In this document: positions 1 through 10,927 of the stretch, piece after piece
Numbering within the stretch: the first letter of the stretch is position 1
Layout: every line of letters starts with the position of its first letter
Source: Thioclava sp. GXIMD2076
GTDB taxonomy: Bacteria > Pseudomonadota > Alphaproteobacteria > Rhodobacterales > Rhodobacteraceae
Reading direction: 5' to 3'
NCBI RefSeq assembly: GCF_037949795.1
Contig: NZ_CP149932.1
Coordinates: forward strand, 2,655,001 to 2,719,000
DNA: 64,000 nucleotides
Notes under the pieces: generated by a model
The model's database searches: none
What the model was told of the DNA's origin: nothing
What the model saw: the letters and a program-made list of their open reading frames with translations, nothing else
Position numbers and translations under genes: made by a program

Positions 1-884
<884 letters not shown>

Positions 885-920
885 GCCAGAGCATCCGCTT
901 ATAAACCAAGCAGAAAAGAA

Positions 921-945
921 CCCGGGCCGATGGCTCGGGTTTTTT
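921..945 (+). terminator. Rho-independent terminator
   Basis: An 8-bp stem with one G-T wobble (CCCGGGCC / GGCTCGGG), a 3-base loop and a run of six T end the first TRAP binding-protein gene, so the second copy probably has its own promoter in the following 130 bases. Confidence 0.8.
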
Positions 946-1065
946 CTTGCGCGAGACAGCCAGAAAGCGCAAGCTTGAAAGGAGGAAGTTCTTTACAAGT
1001 CGAATTGGTAAGGCAATATATCCAAACGAGGCGATAAGAGGAGTTATCGCCGAAAGATTTTCTGA

Positions 1066-2184
<1,119 letters not shown>

Positions 2185-2204
2185 TCCCCCTGACACGGCT
2201 CGAA

Positions 2205-2230
2205 GGCCCCGCCCTCCGGCGGGGCCTTTT
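2205..2230 (+). terminator. Rho-independent terminator
   Basis: Perfect 9-bp GC stem (GGCCCCGCC / GGCGGGGCC) with a CTCC loop followed by TTTT, 20 bases after the TRAP binding-protein stop. Confidence 0.85.
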
Positions 2231-2337
2231 GCAATCTTTACGGCGTAAGGGAATTATCAACCCTTTTGCGGATAGCCTGAAAGGGAGTGTAACCTCGGAG
2301 GGGATGCCATGCGGCACCGCCCAGCGCCACGCCCTGC

Positions 2338-2360
2338 ATCATCGGGGAATGCCCGATGAT
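2338..2360. repeat. Perfect inverted repeat spanning a start codon
   Basis: The 9-base arms ATCATCGGG and CCCGATGAT flank a 5-base centre. The right arm contains the ATG (2356) of the downstream gene and the left arm its GGGG ribosome-binding region. It could be an operator or an mRNA hairpin limiting translation. Function is not shown by the sequence. Confidence 0.6.
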
Positions 2361-3615
2361 TCCCCCGCGCCTCACGGCGGACGGGCTGGCGAGCCTGTTG
2401 CGGCTGGCCGCCCAGACCGGCGTGAAGGCTGGCACGCAATCGGCGCAATTCGGCAAGCTCTTGCAGGAAATCGGCAAAACAGGCACGCAGGCCAATGCCG
2501 CCCAACAGGTCAGCGAAGCCGTCAAGGATGCCGCAACCCAGCTCGCCAAAACCGCCACCAGCGGCACGACGGCCAGCGCAACCACGAATTCCAGCACAAC
2601 GACGCAGCAGAGCCTGCCCACCCCCACCAACCAGCCCGCATTGGTCCAGCCGCAAGCATCTGCAAATGCGGCGCAGAACGCGGCCCAGAATGCCGCGCAG
2701 AACCTTGGCCAGAATGTCTCGCAACAAGTGGCCCAGCCCGCCCGCGCCATGACGGACAGCCTGCAGCCCGCGCTGATACAGGCCGCACTTCTCGCTAGCC
2801 GCTCTGCCGCGACCCATTCAGAGAAACGCGCGCAGGATCGCACACCGCTTGCGGGACAGGTCGGGTTCGTATCGCAGGAAAAGCCGTTTTTGGGCGAGTT
2901 GGGGCTGCCGTTGAACACTGTCAAACAGGTCTACGGGCGGGATGCGGAATTCATCCGCCCGCTCACTGGCGATCCGGTCATGAATGAACAGGAGAACATC
3001 ACCAGAACACCGCTCTGGATCGGAGCGATCCCCTCTTTCGCAGGCTGGCTTCTGCCCGAGATCCTGCGCGGGCTGCACGAGATCACGCCGCGGCTTTTGC
3101 GCGGAGATCAGCCGCGGCTTCTGCAGGCGCTGGCCGAGGGGCGCATCGAGGTGGCATTGGTCCATGACGCCAATCTCCCCGAGACGCTGGCGCGCGTGCC
3201 TCTGGTGCAGCTCTCGGCATGGGTCCTTCTTCCCAAGGATCATCCCCTGACGGCCTTCGAGCGCCTCACGCCGCAGGATCTGGAGGACGCGCCGATGATC
3301 GGCCTCTCGCTGCCACCGGCCCGCGATCTCTTTCCCAATATCCTGCGCGCAGAAGGGGTCGAGCCGAATCTTGTCGAGGAATTTCCCGACGAGGTGCAGA
3401 TCCTCAATGCCGTGGCACAGGGTCAGGGATATTCGCTGCGCGCCGCAAGCCCGCTCAGCCCGCCCGATATTGCCGAACGCCGGATTACCACCCGCCCGCT
3501 CGATCTGCGCACCGGAGCCGTCGATCAGTCCGTTCTGGTCTATCGCCGCGATGCCGGCCATTCCGTGGCGGCAGAACATTTCATCCAGCGTGCGAAAACC
3601 CTCGCCGGAACGTAA
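2356..3615 (+). CDS. Chimeric protein: low-complexity Ala/Gln/Thr N-terminus plus LysR-type effector-binding domain, no HTH
   Basis: A 419-aa protein. Residues 1-158 are rich in Ala, Gln, Thr and Asn, with an AAQN-type repeat at about 103-120. Residues 219-419 read as a complete LysR substrate-binding domain: LWIGAIPSFAGWLLPEIL, GDQPRLLQALAEGRIEVALV, then a second lobe ending LVYRRDAGHSVAAEHFI. The 60-residue winged helix-turn-helix that normally precedes this domain is absent in this frame, and I found no HTH-like translation in the other two forward frames. It therefore may sense a ligand without binding DNA, or be the outcome of a gene rearrangement. An internal ATG at 2983 could give the effector domain alone. 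It lies 105 bases upstream of the RND operon in the same direction, where a LysR regulator would be expected. Start 2356 is the only plausible full-length start but its ribosome site is weak. Confidence 0.6.
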   Translation: MIPPRLTADGLASLLRLAAQTGVKAGTQSAQFGKLLQEIGKTGTQANAAQQVSEAVKDAATQLAKTATSGTTASATTNSSTTTQQSLPTPTNQPALVQPQASANAAQNAAQNAAQNLGQNVSQQVAQPARAMTDSLQPALIQAALLASRSAATHSEKRAQDRTPLAGQVGFVSQEKPFLGELGLPLNTVKQVYGRDAEFIRPLTGDPVMNEQENITRTPLWIGAIPSFAGWLLPEILRGLHEITPRLLRGDQPRLLQALAEGRIEVALVHDANLPETLARVPLVQLSAWVLLPKDHPLTAFERLTPQDLEDAPMIGLSLPPARDLFPNILRAEGVEPNLVEEFPDEVQILNAVAQGQGYSLRAASPLSPPDIAERRITTRPLDLRTGAVDQSVLVYRRDAGHSVAAEHFIQRAKTLAGT

Positions 3616-3720
3616 CATAATTCTAGTCTTTCCACCGTGGCCGGTTTCGCCATAGTGAAACCGTCGCATAATTTGCGGCCGGAGCCCCTCTCCGGCATAG
3701 TCCATTTGGAAGGATCGGGA

Positions 3721-4812
3721 ATGGCCCATCCGTTTTTACACCGGAAGTTCCGGCGGCTCGCCGGATCTGTCCTGCTGGCGCTCGGCACGGTTTGTGGTTC
3801 TGGGCTTCACGCACAGCCGCCTGTCGCGGTCGAGATTACCCATCCCCGCCCGCTGCCCGCTGCCCATACCGTGCATTTCATCGGGACGGTCGAAGCGCCA
3901 GAAACCTATCCCGCCAGTTTCCGCAGCGGCGGGCGCATAACGGCGCTCCCGGTGGAAACGGGCGACCGGATCGCCAAGGGCGATATCATCGCCGAGCTGG
4001 ACCAGACGGCCGCCCGGGCCTCGCTCGATGCCGCCGAGGCCGGCGTCACAGCCGCGCAGGCGCAGCTCGATCAGGCGCGTCAGGCGCGCGACCGCGCACA
4101 GGGGCTTCTGGATCGCGGGACCGGTACGCAGGATGCTCTCGACGAGGCAATGCAGGCGTTTCTGCAGGCGCGGGCAAGCTCCGATCAGGCGCAGGCCCAG
4201 CTGGAGACCGCCCAACAGGGCATGGACGATACCGTGCTGCGCGCGATTGATGATGCCGTTGTCACCGAACGCCCCGCCGAGATCGACGAGGTGGTCAGCG
4301 CCGGTCAGGAAGTGGTGATGCTGGCCAACCGCTCCGCGCGCGAGGCGGTATTTCAAGCCCCCGACATTGCAGGGCTATCCCGCCTTTCCGGACGGCAGAT
4401 CAGCGTGGAAAGCCCCGATCAGCCGCAGAGCCTCTCCGCACGGATCACCGAGGTCTCGCCCCAGCTGTCCGAGACCGGCACGGTGACCATCAAGGCCCGT
4501 CTTGATGCTACGGGCGCGCCCTTGCGGATCGGCACGCTGATCACCGGCACAATCGACCTGTCCCATCCAGAGCGCCTGTCCCTCCCTTGGGATGCGCTGG
4601 TGAGCGGGCCACAGGGGCCAGCGATCTGGGTCGTCGATCCCGAGACGCAGTCGGTCTCACTGCTGGCGGTGAAGGTCGCGGCCTATAACACGGCGGGTAT
4701 CGAGCTGGTCCCCTCGGACAGGATCGGCACCGGATTGCAGGTGGTCGGCAAAGGCGCTGCGGGGCTGTTTGACGGTCAGAAGGTCACCCCGATCGTGGAG
4801 GACACACCATGA
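3721..4812 (+). CDS. RND efflux periplasmic adaptor (membrane fusion) subunit 1
   Basis: A 363-aa AcrA/HlyD-type adaptor linking an inner-membrane RND pump to an outer-membrane channel. The start at 3721 has AAGGA ahead of it; an in-frame ATG at 3637 has no ribosome site. A signal peptide covers about residues 1-33. Then come the first lipoyl half (FRSGGRITALPVETGDRIAKG), an Ala/Gln-rich coiled-coil hairpin (about 85-170), the second lipoyl half and a beta-barrel region. Its stop overlaps the start of the second adaptor (ATGA), so the two are translationally coupled. Substrate of the pump is unknown. Confidence 0.9.
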   Translation: MAHPFLHRKFRRLAGSVLLALGTVCGSGLHAQPPVAVEITHPRPLPAAHTVHFIGTVEAPETYPASFRSGGRITALPVETGDRIAKGDIIAELDQTAARASLDAAEAGVTAAQAQLDQARQARDRAQGLLDRGTGTQDALDEAMQAFLQARASSDQAQAQLETAQQGMDDTVLRAIDDAVVTERPAEIDEVVSAGQEVVMLANRSAREAVFQAPDIAGLSRLSGRQISVESPDQPQSLSARITEVSPQLSETGTVTIKARLDATGAPLRIGTLITGTIDLSHPERLSLPWDALVSGPQGPAIWVVDPETQSVSLLAVKVAAYNTAGIELVPSDRIGTGLQVVGKGAAGLFDGQKVTPIVEDTP

Positions 4813-5915
4813 GAGCCGCGCTCGCCTTCGTGGCGCTCCTTGCCACCCCCGCCCTTGCGCAGGACCTTCCGGCGGCGGATCCCCCCCGCCCCGTGATCAC
4901 CGAAATCATCGGCGAGGTCACCCCGGGCCGACGCGTGTTTTCGGGTATGGTCGAGGCGCGTTACGAAACCTCGCTGGCCTTCCGCACCGGCGGGCGCATC
5001 GCGCGGCTCCATGTCGAGGCAGGCGATCGCGTGGAAAAAGGTGCGGTAATCGCCGAGCTGGACCAAATCACGCTGGAACAGGATCTGCGCGAGGCGCGCG
5101 CCAGCACCTCGCAGGCACAGGCCGCGCTCGATTATGCGCAGGCAAGTTTCGACCGTGCCGCGACCCTACGGCAGCGCGGTGTAATCGCACAATCCGAATT
5201 CGAGACGGCGCAGGCCAGTCTCGCTTCGGCCAAGGCCGATCTCGAGAGTGCGCGCGCGCAGGAACGCCAGAGCGCACAGGCCGCAAGCTATGGCAAACTT
5301 ACCGCCCCCTCCGACGGGATCATCCTCTCGCGCTCGGTCGAGCCCGGCACGCTGGTCTCGGCGGGCACCGAGGTGGTGAGTTTCGCGCGAGGCGATGCAC
5401 GGGAGGCGGTCATCGACCTGCCACGGGCGCTGGCCGCCAGCCTGCCCGCGGATCAGGGTTTTCTCATCAACCATCATGCTGATGATATCGCGCCGATCAG
5501 GGCGAAGCTGCGCCTGATCGAGCCAGTGACCAATTCCAGCCTCGACACGATGCGCGCCCACCTGACGCTGGAAGCCCCCGCTCCGGATTACCGGATCGGT
5601 TCGCTGGTGTCGGCGCGGCTCGATAACGGCGCGGCCGAATTGCTAAGCCTGCCCGAGGCCGCGCTGATGGACGGCCCCTCGGTCTGGATTGTCTCGGGCG
5701 ATCCGCGCAAAGTGCACCGGCAGAGCGTGAGCACCGGCGCCCGGCTCGGCAACCGCATCACCATCACCGAAGGCCTGAAATCCGGTGACGAGGTGGTATT
5801 GCGCGGACGCGAGGTGCTCACCGAGGGCGAGACGGTCGGCGCGGGGCTGACCGTCGCGGGCAAAGCGCGCCCGACTACCCTAAACCAGACGACCCAGGAG
5901 AAAGCCCCGAAATGA
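4809..5915 (+). CDS. RND efflux periplasmic adaptor subunit 2
   Basis: A second, different adaptor of 368 aa in the same operon, with a short cleavable signal ending ATPALAQ (about residue 18). The order is lipoyl half (FRTGGRIARLHVEAGDRVEKG), coiled coil (about 90-160), second lipoyl half (APSDGIILSRSVEPGTLVSAG), beta-barrel and membrane-proximal region. It overlaps the genes on both sides by four bases (ATGA). Two adaptors serving one permease is a recognised arrangement in the MdtABC/TriABC style of pumps. There they may assemble as a hetero-oligomer; that this happens here is inference. Confidence 0.9.
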   Translation: MRAALAFVALLATPALAQDLPAADPPRPVITEIIGEVTPGRRVFSGMVEARYETSLAFRTGGRIARLHVEAGDRVEKGAVIAELDQITLEQDLREARASTSQAQAALDYAQASFDRAATLRQRGVIAQSEFETAQASLASAKADLESARAQERQSAQAASYGKLTAPSDGIILSRSVEPGTLVSAGTEVVSFARGDAREAVIDLPRALAASLPADQGFLINHHADDIAPIRAKLRLIEPVTNSSLDTMRAHLTLEAPAPDYRIGSLVSARLDNGAAELLSLPEAALMDGPSVWIVSGDPRKVHRQSVSTGARLGNRITITEGLKSGDEVVLRGREVLTEGETVGAGLTVAGKARPTTLNQTTQEKAPK

Positions 5916-8900
5916 AGTTCAACCTCTCGGACTGGGCCCTGCATAACCGCTCCGTCATCTGGTTCCTGATGGTCATGTCACTGCTCGCGGGGATCCTCGC
6001 CTTCAACTCGATGGGGCGCGAGGAAGACCCGAGCTTCACCATCCGCACGATGGTCGTCTCGGGCAGCCTGCCCGGTGCGACGGCCACCGAGACGATGGAT
6101 CAGGTGACCGACCGGATCGAACGGAAACTCTCGGAGATCGATGCGCTCGATGTGACCCGCTCGATCACCTATCCCGGTCAGGCGGTGGTCTATGTCGATC
6201 TGCGCGACGATATTCCCGATGCGCAGATCCAGCCCACATGGACCCGTGTGCGCGAGCTGATGTCCGATATCCGCGGCGATTTCCCTAGCGAATTCCAAGG
6301 CTTTTCCTTCAATGACGATTTCGGGGATGTCTATGGCAATGTCTATGCCTTCACCGCCCCCGATTATAGCCCCGACGAGCTACGGGCCTGGGTGCGGAAA
6401 ATCCGCGATGATGTGGAACGCCTCGATCAGGCGGGCAAGGTCGATCTGATCGGCACCCGCGACCGCGTGGTCACGGTCGAGTTCTCGACCCGCCGTCTGG
6501 CCGCTCTGGGCCTAGATGCGCAAAGCGTGATCGACACGCTCTCGGCGCAGAACCAGATCACCCAGACCGGCACGATCCAGACCGCGCAGGAACAGATCGG
6601 GCTGCGCCTGACAGGCGCCTTCCCAGATGCCGATGCGCTGGCCCATACGCCCTTGCGCGTGGATGACACCTTCTTCACACTTTCGGATGTGGCGCAGGTC
6701 AAGGACGGCTATACCGATCCGCCCGCCTCGCTGATCCGCTATGAGGGCGAGCCCGCCATTGGCTTGATCATCGGCATGCGCGAGGGCGGCAATATCCTCG
6801 ATTTCGGCAAGAACCTCGATGCGCTGATGGCGCATGAGGTCACGCAGCTGCCGGTGGGTATCTCGATCCACAAGATCGCCGACCAGCCGACGGTGGTGCA
6901 GGAGTCGGTCGGTCATTTTACCCGCGCACTGGCCGAGGCGCTGTTGATCGTGCTGGCAGTCAGTTTCGTGTCTTTGGGTGTGCGGGCGGGGTTTGTCGTG
7001 TCGCTCACCATCCCGCTGGTGCTGGCGGTGACCTTCCTGATCCTCGATCTGATGGGGATCACGCTGCAACGGATCTCGCTTGGGGCGCTCATCATCGCGC
7101 TGGGGCTTCTGGTCGATGATGCGATGATCGCCATCGAGACCATGATCTCGCGGCTGGAAAAGGGCGAGAGCCGCACCAAGGCCGCCTCCTATGCCTGGAC
7201 CTCCATCGCATGGCCCATGCTGACCGGCACGCTGGTCACGGTGGCGGGCTTCATCCCGATCGGGCTCAATGCCAGCCAAGCAGGCGAATACACCCGCTCG
7301 CTCTTCTATGTCATCGCGATCTCGCTGGTGATCAGCTGGATCGTAGCGGTGCTCTTTGCGCCCGTGCTGGGCAAGACCTTCCTGCCCGCCAAATGGAAAC
7401 ACCAGCATGCGCAGGCGGGCCGCCTGCGCCGTGGGTTCCACCGCGTGCTCGAACAGGCGATGCGCCATCGCTGGGTCACCATCCTCGCCACCATCTTCCT
7501 CTTCGCGATCTCGGTTGTGGGCCTCGGCCATGTGGAACAGCAGTTCTTCCCTTCTTCCGAGCGGACGGAACTCGTGACCGACGTCACCCTGCGCGACAGT
7601 GCGGGGATCGAGGCCACCGATGCCGAGATCGCCCGGTTCGAGACATGGCTGAAAGACCAGCCAGAGGTCTCGTTCTGGACCTCCTATATCGGCACGCCCG
7701 CGCCGCGTTTCGTGCTGACACTCGATGTGCAGCCCGCCGTGCCCAATGAGGGTCAGGTGGTGATCGAGACCCATTCTCTGGCAGATCGTGACAGCCTGCG
7801 CGCCAAGATCCGCCGCTATTCCGATACCCGCGCCGGTGTCGAGTTCTTCCCCAAACCCATCGAGCTGGGTCCGCCGGTGGGCAAGCCCGTGCAATACCGG
7901 ATCTCCGGTCCCGATGATACGGTCCTGCTGACCGAGGCGCGCAAACTGGCGGCGCTTCTGGCTGGGGATGACAGGCTCTATGCCATCGATATGGATTGGG
8001 GCACGCCCGCGCGGGTGGTGAAACTGGATCTGGATCAGGCGCGGATGCGCCAGCTGGGGCTGACACAGTCTGATGTGGCGCAGGTGCTGAGCACGCTCTA
8101 TTCCGGCACGACCATCACCAATCTGCGGCAGGGAATCGATCTGATCGAGGTCGAGCTGAAGGGCCGCAAATCCGACCGCGACACGATGGACGGGCTCCGC
8201 AGCCTGCAATTCGCCAATGCCAGCGGCGATCCCATCCCGCTGACCTCGATTGCGCGGTTCGAATATGTGACCGAGCCGCCCGTGATCCATGCGCGTGACC
8301 GCGTGCCCACCATCACCGTGCGCGGTGCGATTGACGGAGGGGACCAACCCGCGACTATCGTGGCGGAGCTCGCCCCGAAAATCGAGACCTTTACCAAGGC
8401 GCTACCTGCGGGCTACGGACTGGCCTTGGGCGGAGCGGTCGAGGAAAGCGGCAAATCACAGGCACCGATCATTGCCATTGTCCCCTTAATGGTGCTGATC
8501 CTGCTGACGCTGATCATGTTCCAGCTGCGCAGCTTCCGCCTGATGGTGGTGGTGCTGGCAGCCGCCCCTCTGGGGCTGATCGGGGTGGTCGCCTCAATGC
8601 TGCCGCTGGGGGCGCCCATGGGCTTTGTGGCGCTTTTGGGGGTGCTGGCGCTGATCGGCATCCTGATCCGCAATTCGGTGATCCTGGTCCAGGCCACCGA
8701 GGATCTACGCGCCGAGGGCCATGACCGCTGGAGCGCCATCTGGCATGCCTCGGACCAGCGCGCCCGCCCGATCCTGCTGACGGCGGCGGCCGCCTCGCTG
8801 GCGCTGATCCCGATCGCCCGCCAGATCTTCTGGGGGCCGATGGCCATTGCCATGATGGGGGGCATCATCGCGGGCACGCTGATTACGCTTCTGTTTGTTC

Positions 8901-8950
8901 CTGCGCTCTATTGCGCCATTTTCCGTGTAAAGGCACCGCAGAAGGCGTGA
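5912..8950 (+). CDS. RND efflux pump permease, AcrB/MexF superfamily
   Basis: A 1012-aa inner-membrane proton/drug antiporter, near the usual 1010-1050 aa. It shows the duplicated layout: one TM helix, a periplasmic pore/docking region, a block of TM helices, then the same again. The proton-relay pair in TM4 is intact (Asp402 and Asp403 in LLVDDAM). The second half ends with the TM block around GVLALIGILIRNSVILVQ. It overlaps the upstream adaptor by four bases. No outer-membrane channel gene is present nearby, so the pump must borrow a TolC homologue encoded elsewhere. The periplasmic sequence resembles the broad HAE family but does not reveal the substrate. Confidence 0.93.
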   Translation: MKFNLSDWALHNRSVIWFLMVMSLLAGILAFNSMGREEDPSFTIRTMVVSGSLPGATATETMDQVTDRIERKLSEIDALDVTRSITYPGQAVVYVDLRDDIPDAQIQPTWTRVRELMSDIRGDFPSEFQGFSFNDDFGDVYGNVYAFTAPDYSPDELRAWVRKIRDDVERLDQAGKVDLIGTRDRVVTVEFSTRRLAALGLDAQSVIDTLSAQNQITQTGTIQTAQEQIGLRLTGAFPDADALAHTPLRVDDTFFTLSDVAQVKDGYTDPPASLIRYEGEPAIGLIIGMREGGNILDFGKNLDALMAHEVTQLPVGISIHKIADQPTVVQESVGHFTRALAEALLIVLAVSFVSLGVRAGFVVSLTIPLVLAVTFLILDLMGITLQRISLGALIIALGLLVDDAMIAIETMISRLEKGESRTKAASYAWTSIAWPMLTGTLVTVAGFIPIGLNASQAGEYTRSLFYVIAISLVISWIVAVLFAPVLGKTFLPAKWKHQHAQAGRLRRGFHRVLEQAMRHRWVTILATIFLFAISVVGLGHVEQQFFPSSERTELVTDVTLRDSAGIEATDAEIARFETWLKDQPEVSFWTSYIGTPAPRFVLTLDVQPAVPNEGQVVIETHSLADRDSLRAKIRRYSDTRAGVEFFPKPIELGPPVGKPVQYRISGPDDTVLLTEARKLAALLAGDDRLYAIDMDWGTPARVVKLDLDQARMRQLGLTQSDVAQVLSTLYSGTTITNLRQGIDLIEVELKGRKSDRDTMDGLRSLQFANASGDPIPLTSIARFEYVTEPPVIHARDRVPTITVRGAIDGGDQPATIVAELAPKIETFTKALPAGYGLALGGAVEESGKSQAPIIAIVPLMVLILLTLIMFQLRSFRLMVVVLAAAPLGLIGVVASMLPLGAPMGFVALLGVLALIGILIRNSVILVQATEDLRAEGHDRWSAIWHASDQRARPILLTAAAASLALIPIARQIFWGPMAIAMMGGIIAGTLITLLFVPALYCAIFRVKAPQKA

Positions 8951-9019
8951 TCCCAAGCGAGGGCTTGGCGAAACAGGTTCCGTCACGCTATAGACATCTG
9001 ATCGTGGAGGAGGAACCCG

Positions 9020-9736
9020 ATGGCTGGTCCAGCGCTGGTAATCTTTGATTGTGATGGCGTCCTGATCGATTCCGAGGCGCTCTCTGCCAGTGTTTTCATC
9101 GCGGAACTGGCCCATCTGGGAATTGCAATCGACCTCGACTATTTCACGCAGCACTGTCTTGGCCGTGCCTTCCCGACCGTGCGCGCAACGCTGGAACGTG
9201 ATTTCTCGCGTTCTTTGCCCGACACCTTCGAGGCGACATTCCGCACCCGTCTGGTCGAGCGGTTCTCGACCGAACTGGTTGTAGTGCCGGGGGTCATCGG
9301 GGTGATCAAGGCGCTTGAGGTGCCCTACCATCTGGCCACCTCCTCCGCGCCGGCACGACTTGCACAATCGCTGGCCATCACAGGGCTTGATACACTCTTT
9401 GACGGGCGGGCCTCGACCGCCTCCGAGGTCATGCGCGGCAAACCCGCGCCCGATCTGTTCCTCCATGTAGCAGGTATCTATGGTGTGTCGCCCGAGAACT
9501 GTCTGGTGATCGAGGATTCCACGGTCGGGATCGCAGGGGCGAAAGCCGCCGGTATGCCGGTCTGGCGGTTTCTGGGTGGTGCGCATCTGGCCGGTCTGGC
9601 CCGTGCCCATGCTCTCGCCCCTGATGACCCTGCCCTGCGCGGCGGGGCCGATCTGGCCTTCCGTGATTTTGCACAATTCGACGCGCTTCTCGCGCAATGG
9701 CCGGCACCCCATTCCTGCACCGGAGAGGTCTCATGA
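9020..9736 (+). CDS. HAD-superfamily phosphatase (beta-phosphoglucomutase/phosphoglycolate phosphatase-like)
   Basis: A 238-aa cytoplasmic hydrolase with the HAD motifs in order: FDCDGVLIDS (nucleophile Asp10, acid/base Asp12), Thr107-Ser108, GKP with Lys141, and the acidic pair Glu165-Asp166 in IEDSTVG. A helical cap lies between motifs I and II (about residues 18-85). GGAGGAGG precedes the start. The stop overlaps the start of the SorC-type regulator (ATGA), tying it to the polyol locus, where it probably removes phosphate from a sugar or polyol phosphate. Substrate is inferred from context only. Confidence 0.88.
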   Translation: MAGPALVIFDCDGVLIDSEALSASVFIAELAHLGIAIDLDYFTQHCLGRAFPTVRATLERDFSRSLPDTFEATFRTRLVERFSTELVVVPGVIGVIKALEVPYHLATSSAPARLAQSLAITGLDTLFDGRASTASEVMRGKPAPDLFLHVAGIYGVSPENCLVIEDSTVGIAGAKAAGMPVWRFLGGAHLAGLARAHALAPDDPALRGGADLAFRDFAQFDALLAQWPAPHSCTGEVS

Positions 9737-10695
9737 TCCAGCCCGATCGCCCCAACGAGGCCGAAGCCAATCTGCTGGATCTTGCCGCCCGCGCGGCATG
9801 GCTGTCTTTCGTAGGGGGCATGACGCAGGACCAGATCGCGCTCGAACTGGGGATCTCGCGCCAGCGGGTTCAGCGGCTCGTGGCGCGCGCCTCTGCCGAA
9901 GGGCTGATCCGGGTGCGCATCGATCATCCCATTGCCGAATGTCTGGAGCTGGAGCAGATCCTGCGCAAGCGGTTCGGACTGCAATCGGTGCGCGTGGCCC
10001 CCTCGCTCTCGGAAACGGGCGACCCGAATGACACGATCGCGCCATTCGCGGCCCCGATCCTCGAGCGATTTTTCACCGAGCCTGACGCCAAGCTGATCGC
10101 GCTCGGCACGGGACGGACGCTGCGGATGATCGTGGAGCGGATGCAGACCATCGCGGGCGATCATCACAGGCTGGTCTCGCTTATCGGCAACGTGGCGCCT
10201 GACGGCTCGGCCTCGCATTACGAGGTGATCGTGCGGCTGGCCGAGAAAGTCTCGGCGCCGCATTTTCCGATGTCGATCCCTGTGGTCGCGGCCACCGAGG
10301 CAGAGCGCGATCTGTATCGCTCGCTTCCGCATGTGAAAGCCTCGATCGAGCTGGCGTTACGGGCGGATTTCGCGGTGGTCGGCATGGGCCAGATGGGGCC
10401 TGACGCGCCGCTTCTGATGGACGGGTTCATCACGCCCGAAGAACATGCTGACTGGGTCGGGGCCGGCGCCATCGGCGAGATCGGCGGTCACGCGTTCAAT
10501 GCCGATGGTCAGTTTCTCGACCATCCCATGTCGCGCCGGATCGTGGGCGCGCGCGTGCCGCATGGCAATATGCCGGTGCATTGCTTTGCGGCGGGCCAGA
10601 AAAAGCTGCCCGCCCTGCGCGCGGCTCTCCGGGGCGGTTTATTGAGCCATCTGGTCACGGATGAGCGCACCGCGAAAGCACTTCTTAACGCTTGA
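9733..10695 (+). CDS. SorC-family sugar-binding transcriptional regulator
   Basis: A 320-aa regulator. The start at 9733 overlaps the HAD stop by four bases; an earlier in-frame ATG (9697) would sit inside that gene. An N-terminal HTH (about residues 28-58, MTQDQIALELGISRQRVQRL) is followed by the large SorC effector domain that binds sugar phosphates (VRVAPSL, then LIALGTGRTLRMIVERM and GQMGPDAPLL). It lies 232 bases upstream of the ABC transporter operon and is the natural candidate to control it. Candidate operator repeats are present in that gap. Confidence 0.9.
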   Translation: MIQPDRPNEAEANLLDLAARAAWLSFVGGMTQDQIALELGISRQRVQRLVARASAEGLIRVRIDHPIAECLELEQILRKRFGLQSVRVAPSLSETGDPNDTIAPFAAPILERFFTEPDAKLIALGTGRTLRMIVERMQTIAGDHHRLVSLIGNVAPDGSASHYEVIVRLAEKVSAPHFPMSIPVVAATEAERDLYRSLPHVKASIELALRADFAVVGMGQMGPDAPLLMDGFITPEEHADWVGAGAIGEIGGHAFNADGQFLDHPMSRRIVGARVPHGNMPVHCFAAGQKKLPALRAALRGGLLSHLVTDERTAKALLNA

Positions 10696-10816
10696 TTCCC
10701 ATTCTGCATTGATGCGCACTTTTTACGACATTTTGCTGTATGATCTGCGCATCCCTGCATGATGGAGATGGGACATGTTACCGCTATCAACTATCTACGC
10801 ACAATCGCAGGGCGTT

Positions 10817-10890
10817 TTGCGCATAGCACCCATCTCCAACACGCAATTCACACTTGACTCACGGGCCCGTTCATGAGCATTTGCCCATAG
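10817..10890. promoter_or_regulatory. Direct repeats upstream of the polyol operon (candidate regulator sites)
   Basis: TTGCGCATAG (10817-10826) recurs as TTGCCCATAG (10881-10890), 64 bases apart, between the SorC regulator and smoE. A TTGACT hexamer at 10853 could be a -35 element between them. Role as operator is inferred. Confidence 0.35.
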
Positions 10891-10927
10891 AGCGGATAAT
10901 TGCTCGTTTGAATTTTGGGAGGAATTC

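Noticed and set aside
6512..8347. 611-codon open frame opposite the RND permease
   Set aside because: Antisense artefact of high GC at third positions; composition is His/Arg/Gln-rich and no family is recognisable.
8953..8968. Short hairpin after the RND permease
   Set aside because: A 6-bp stem without a T run; too weak to call a terminator.
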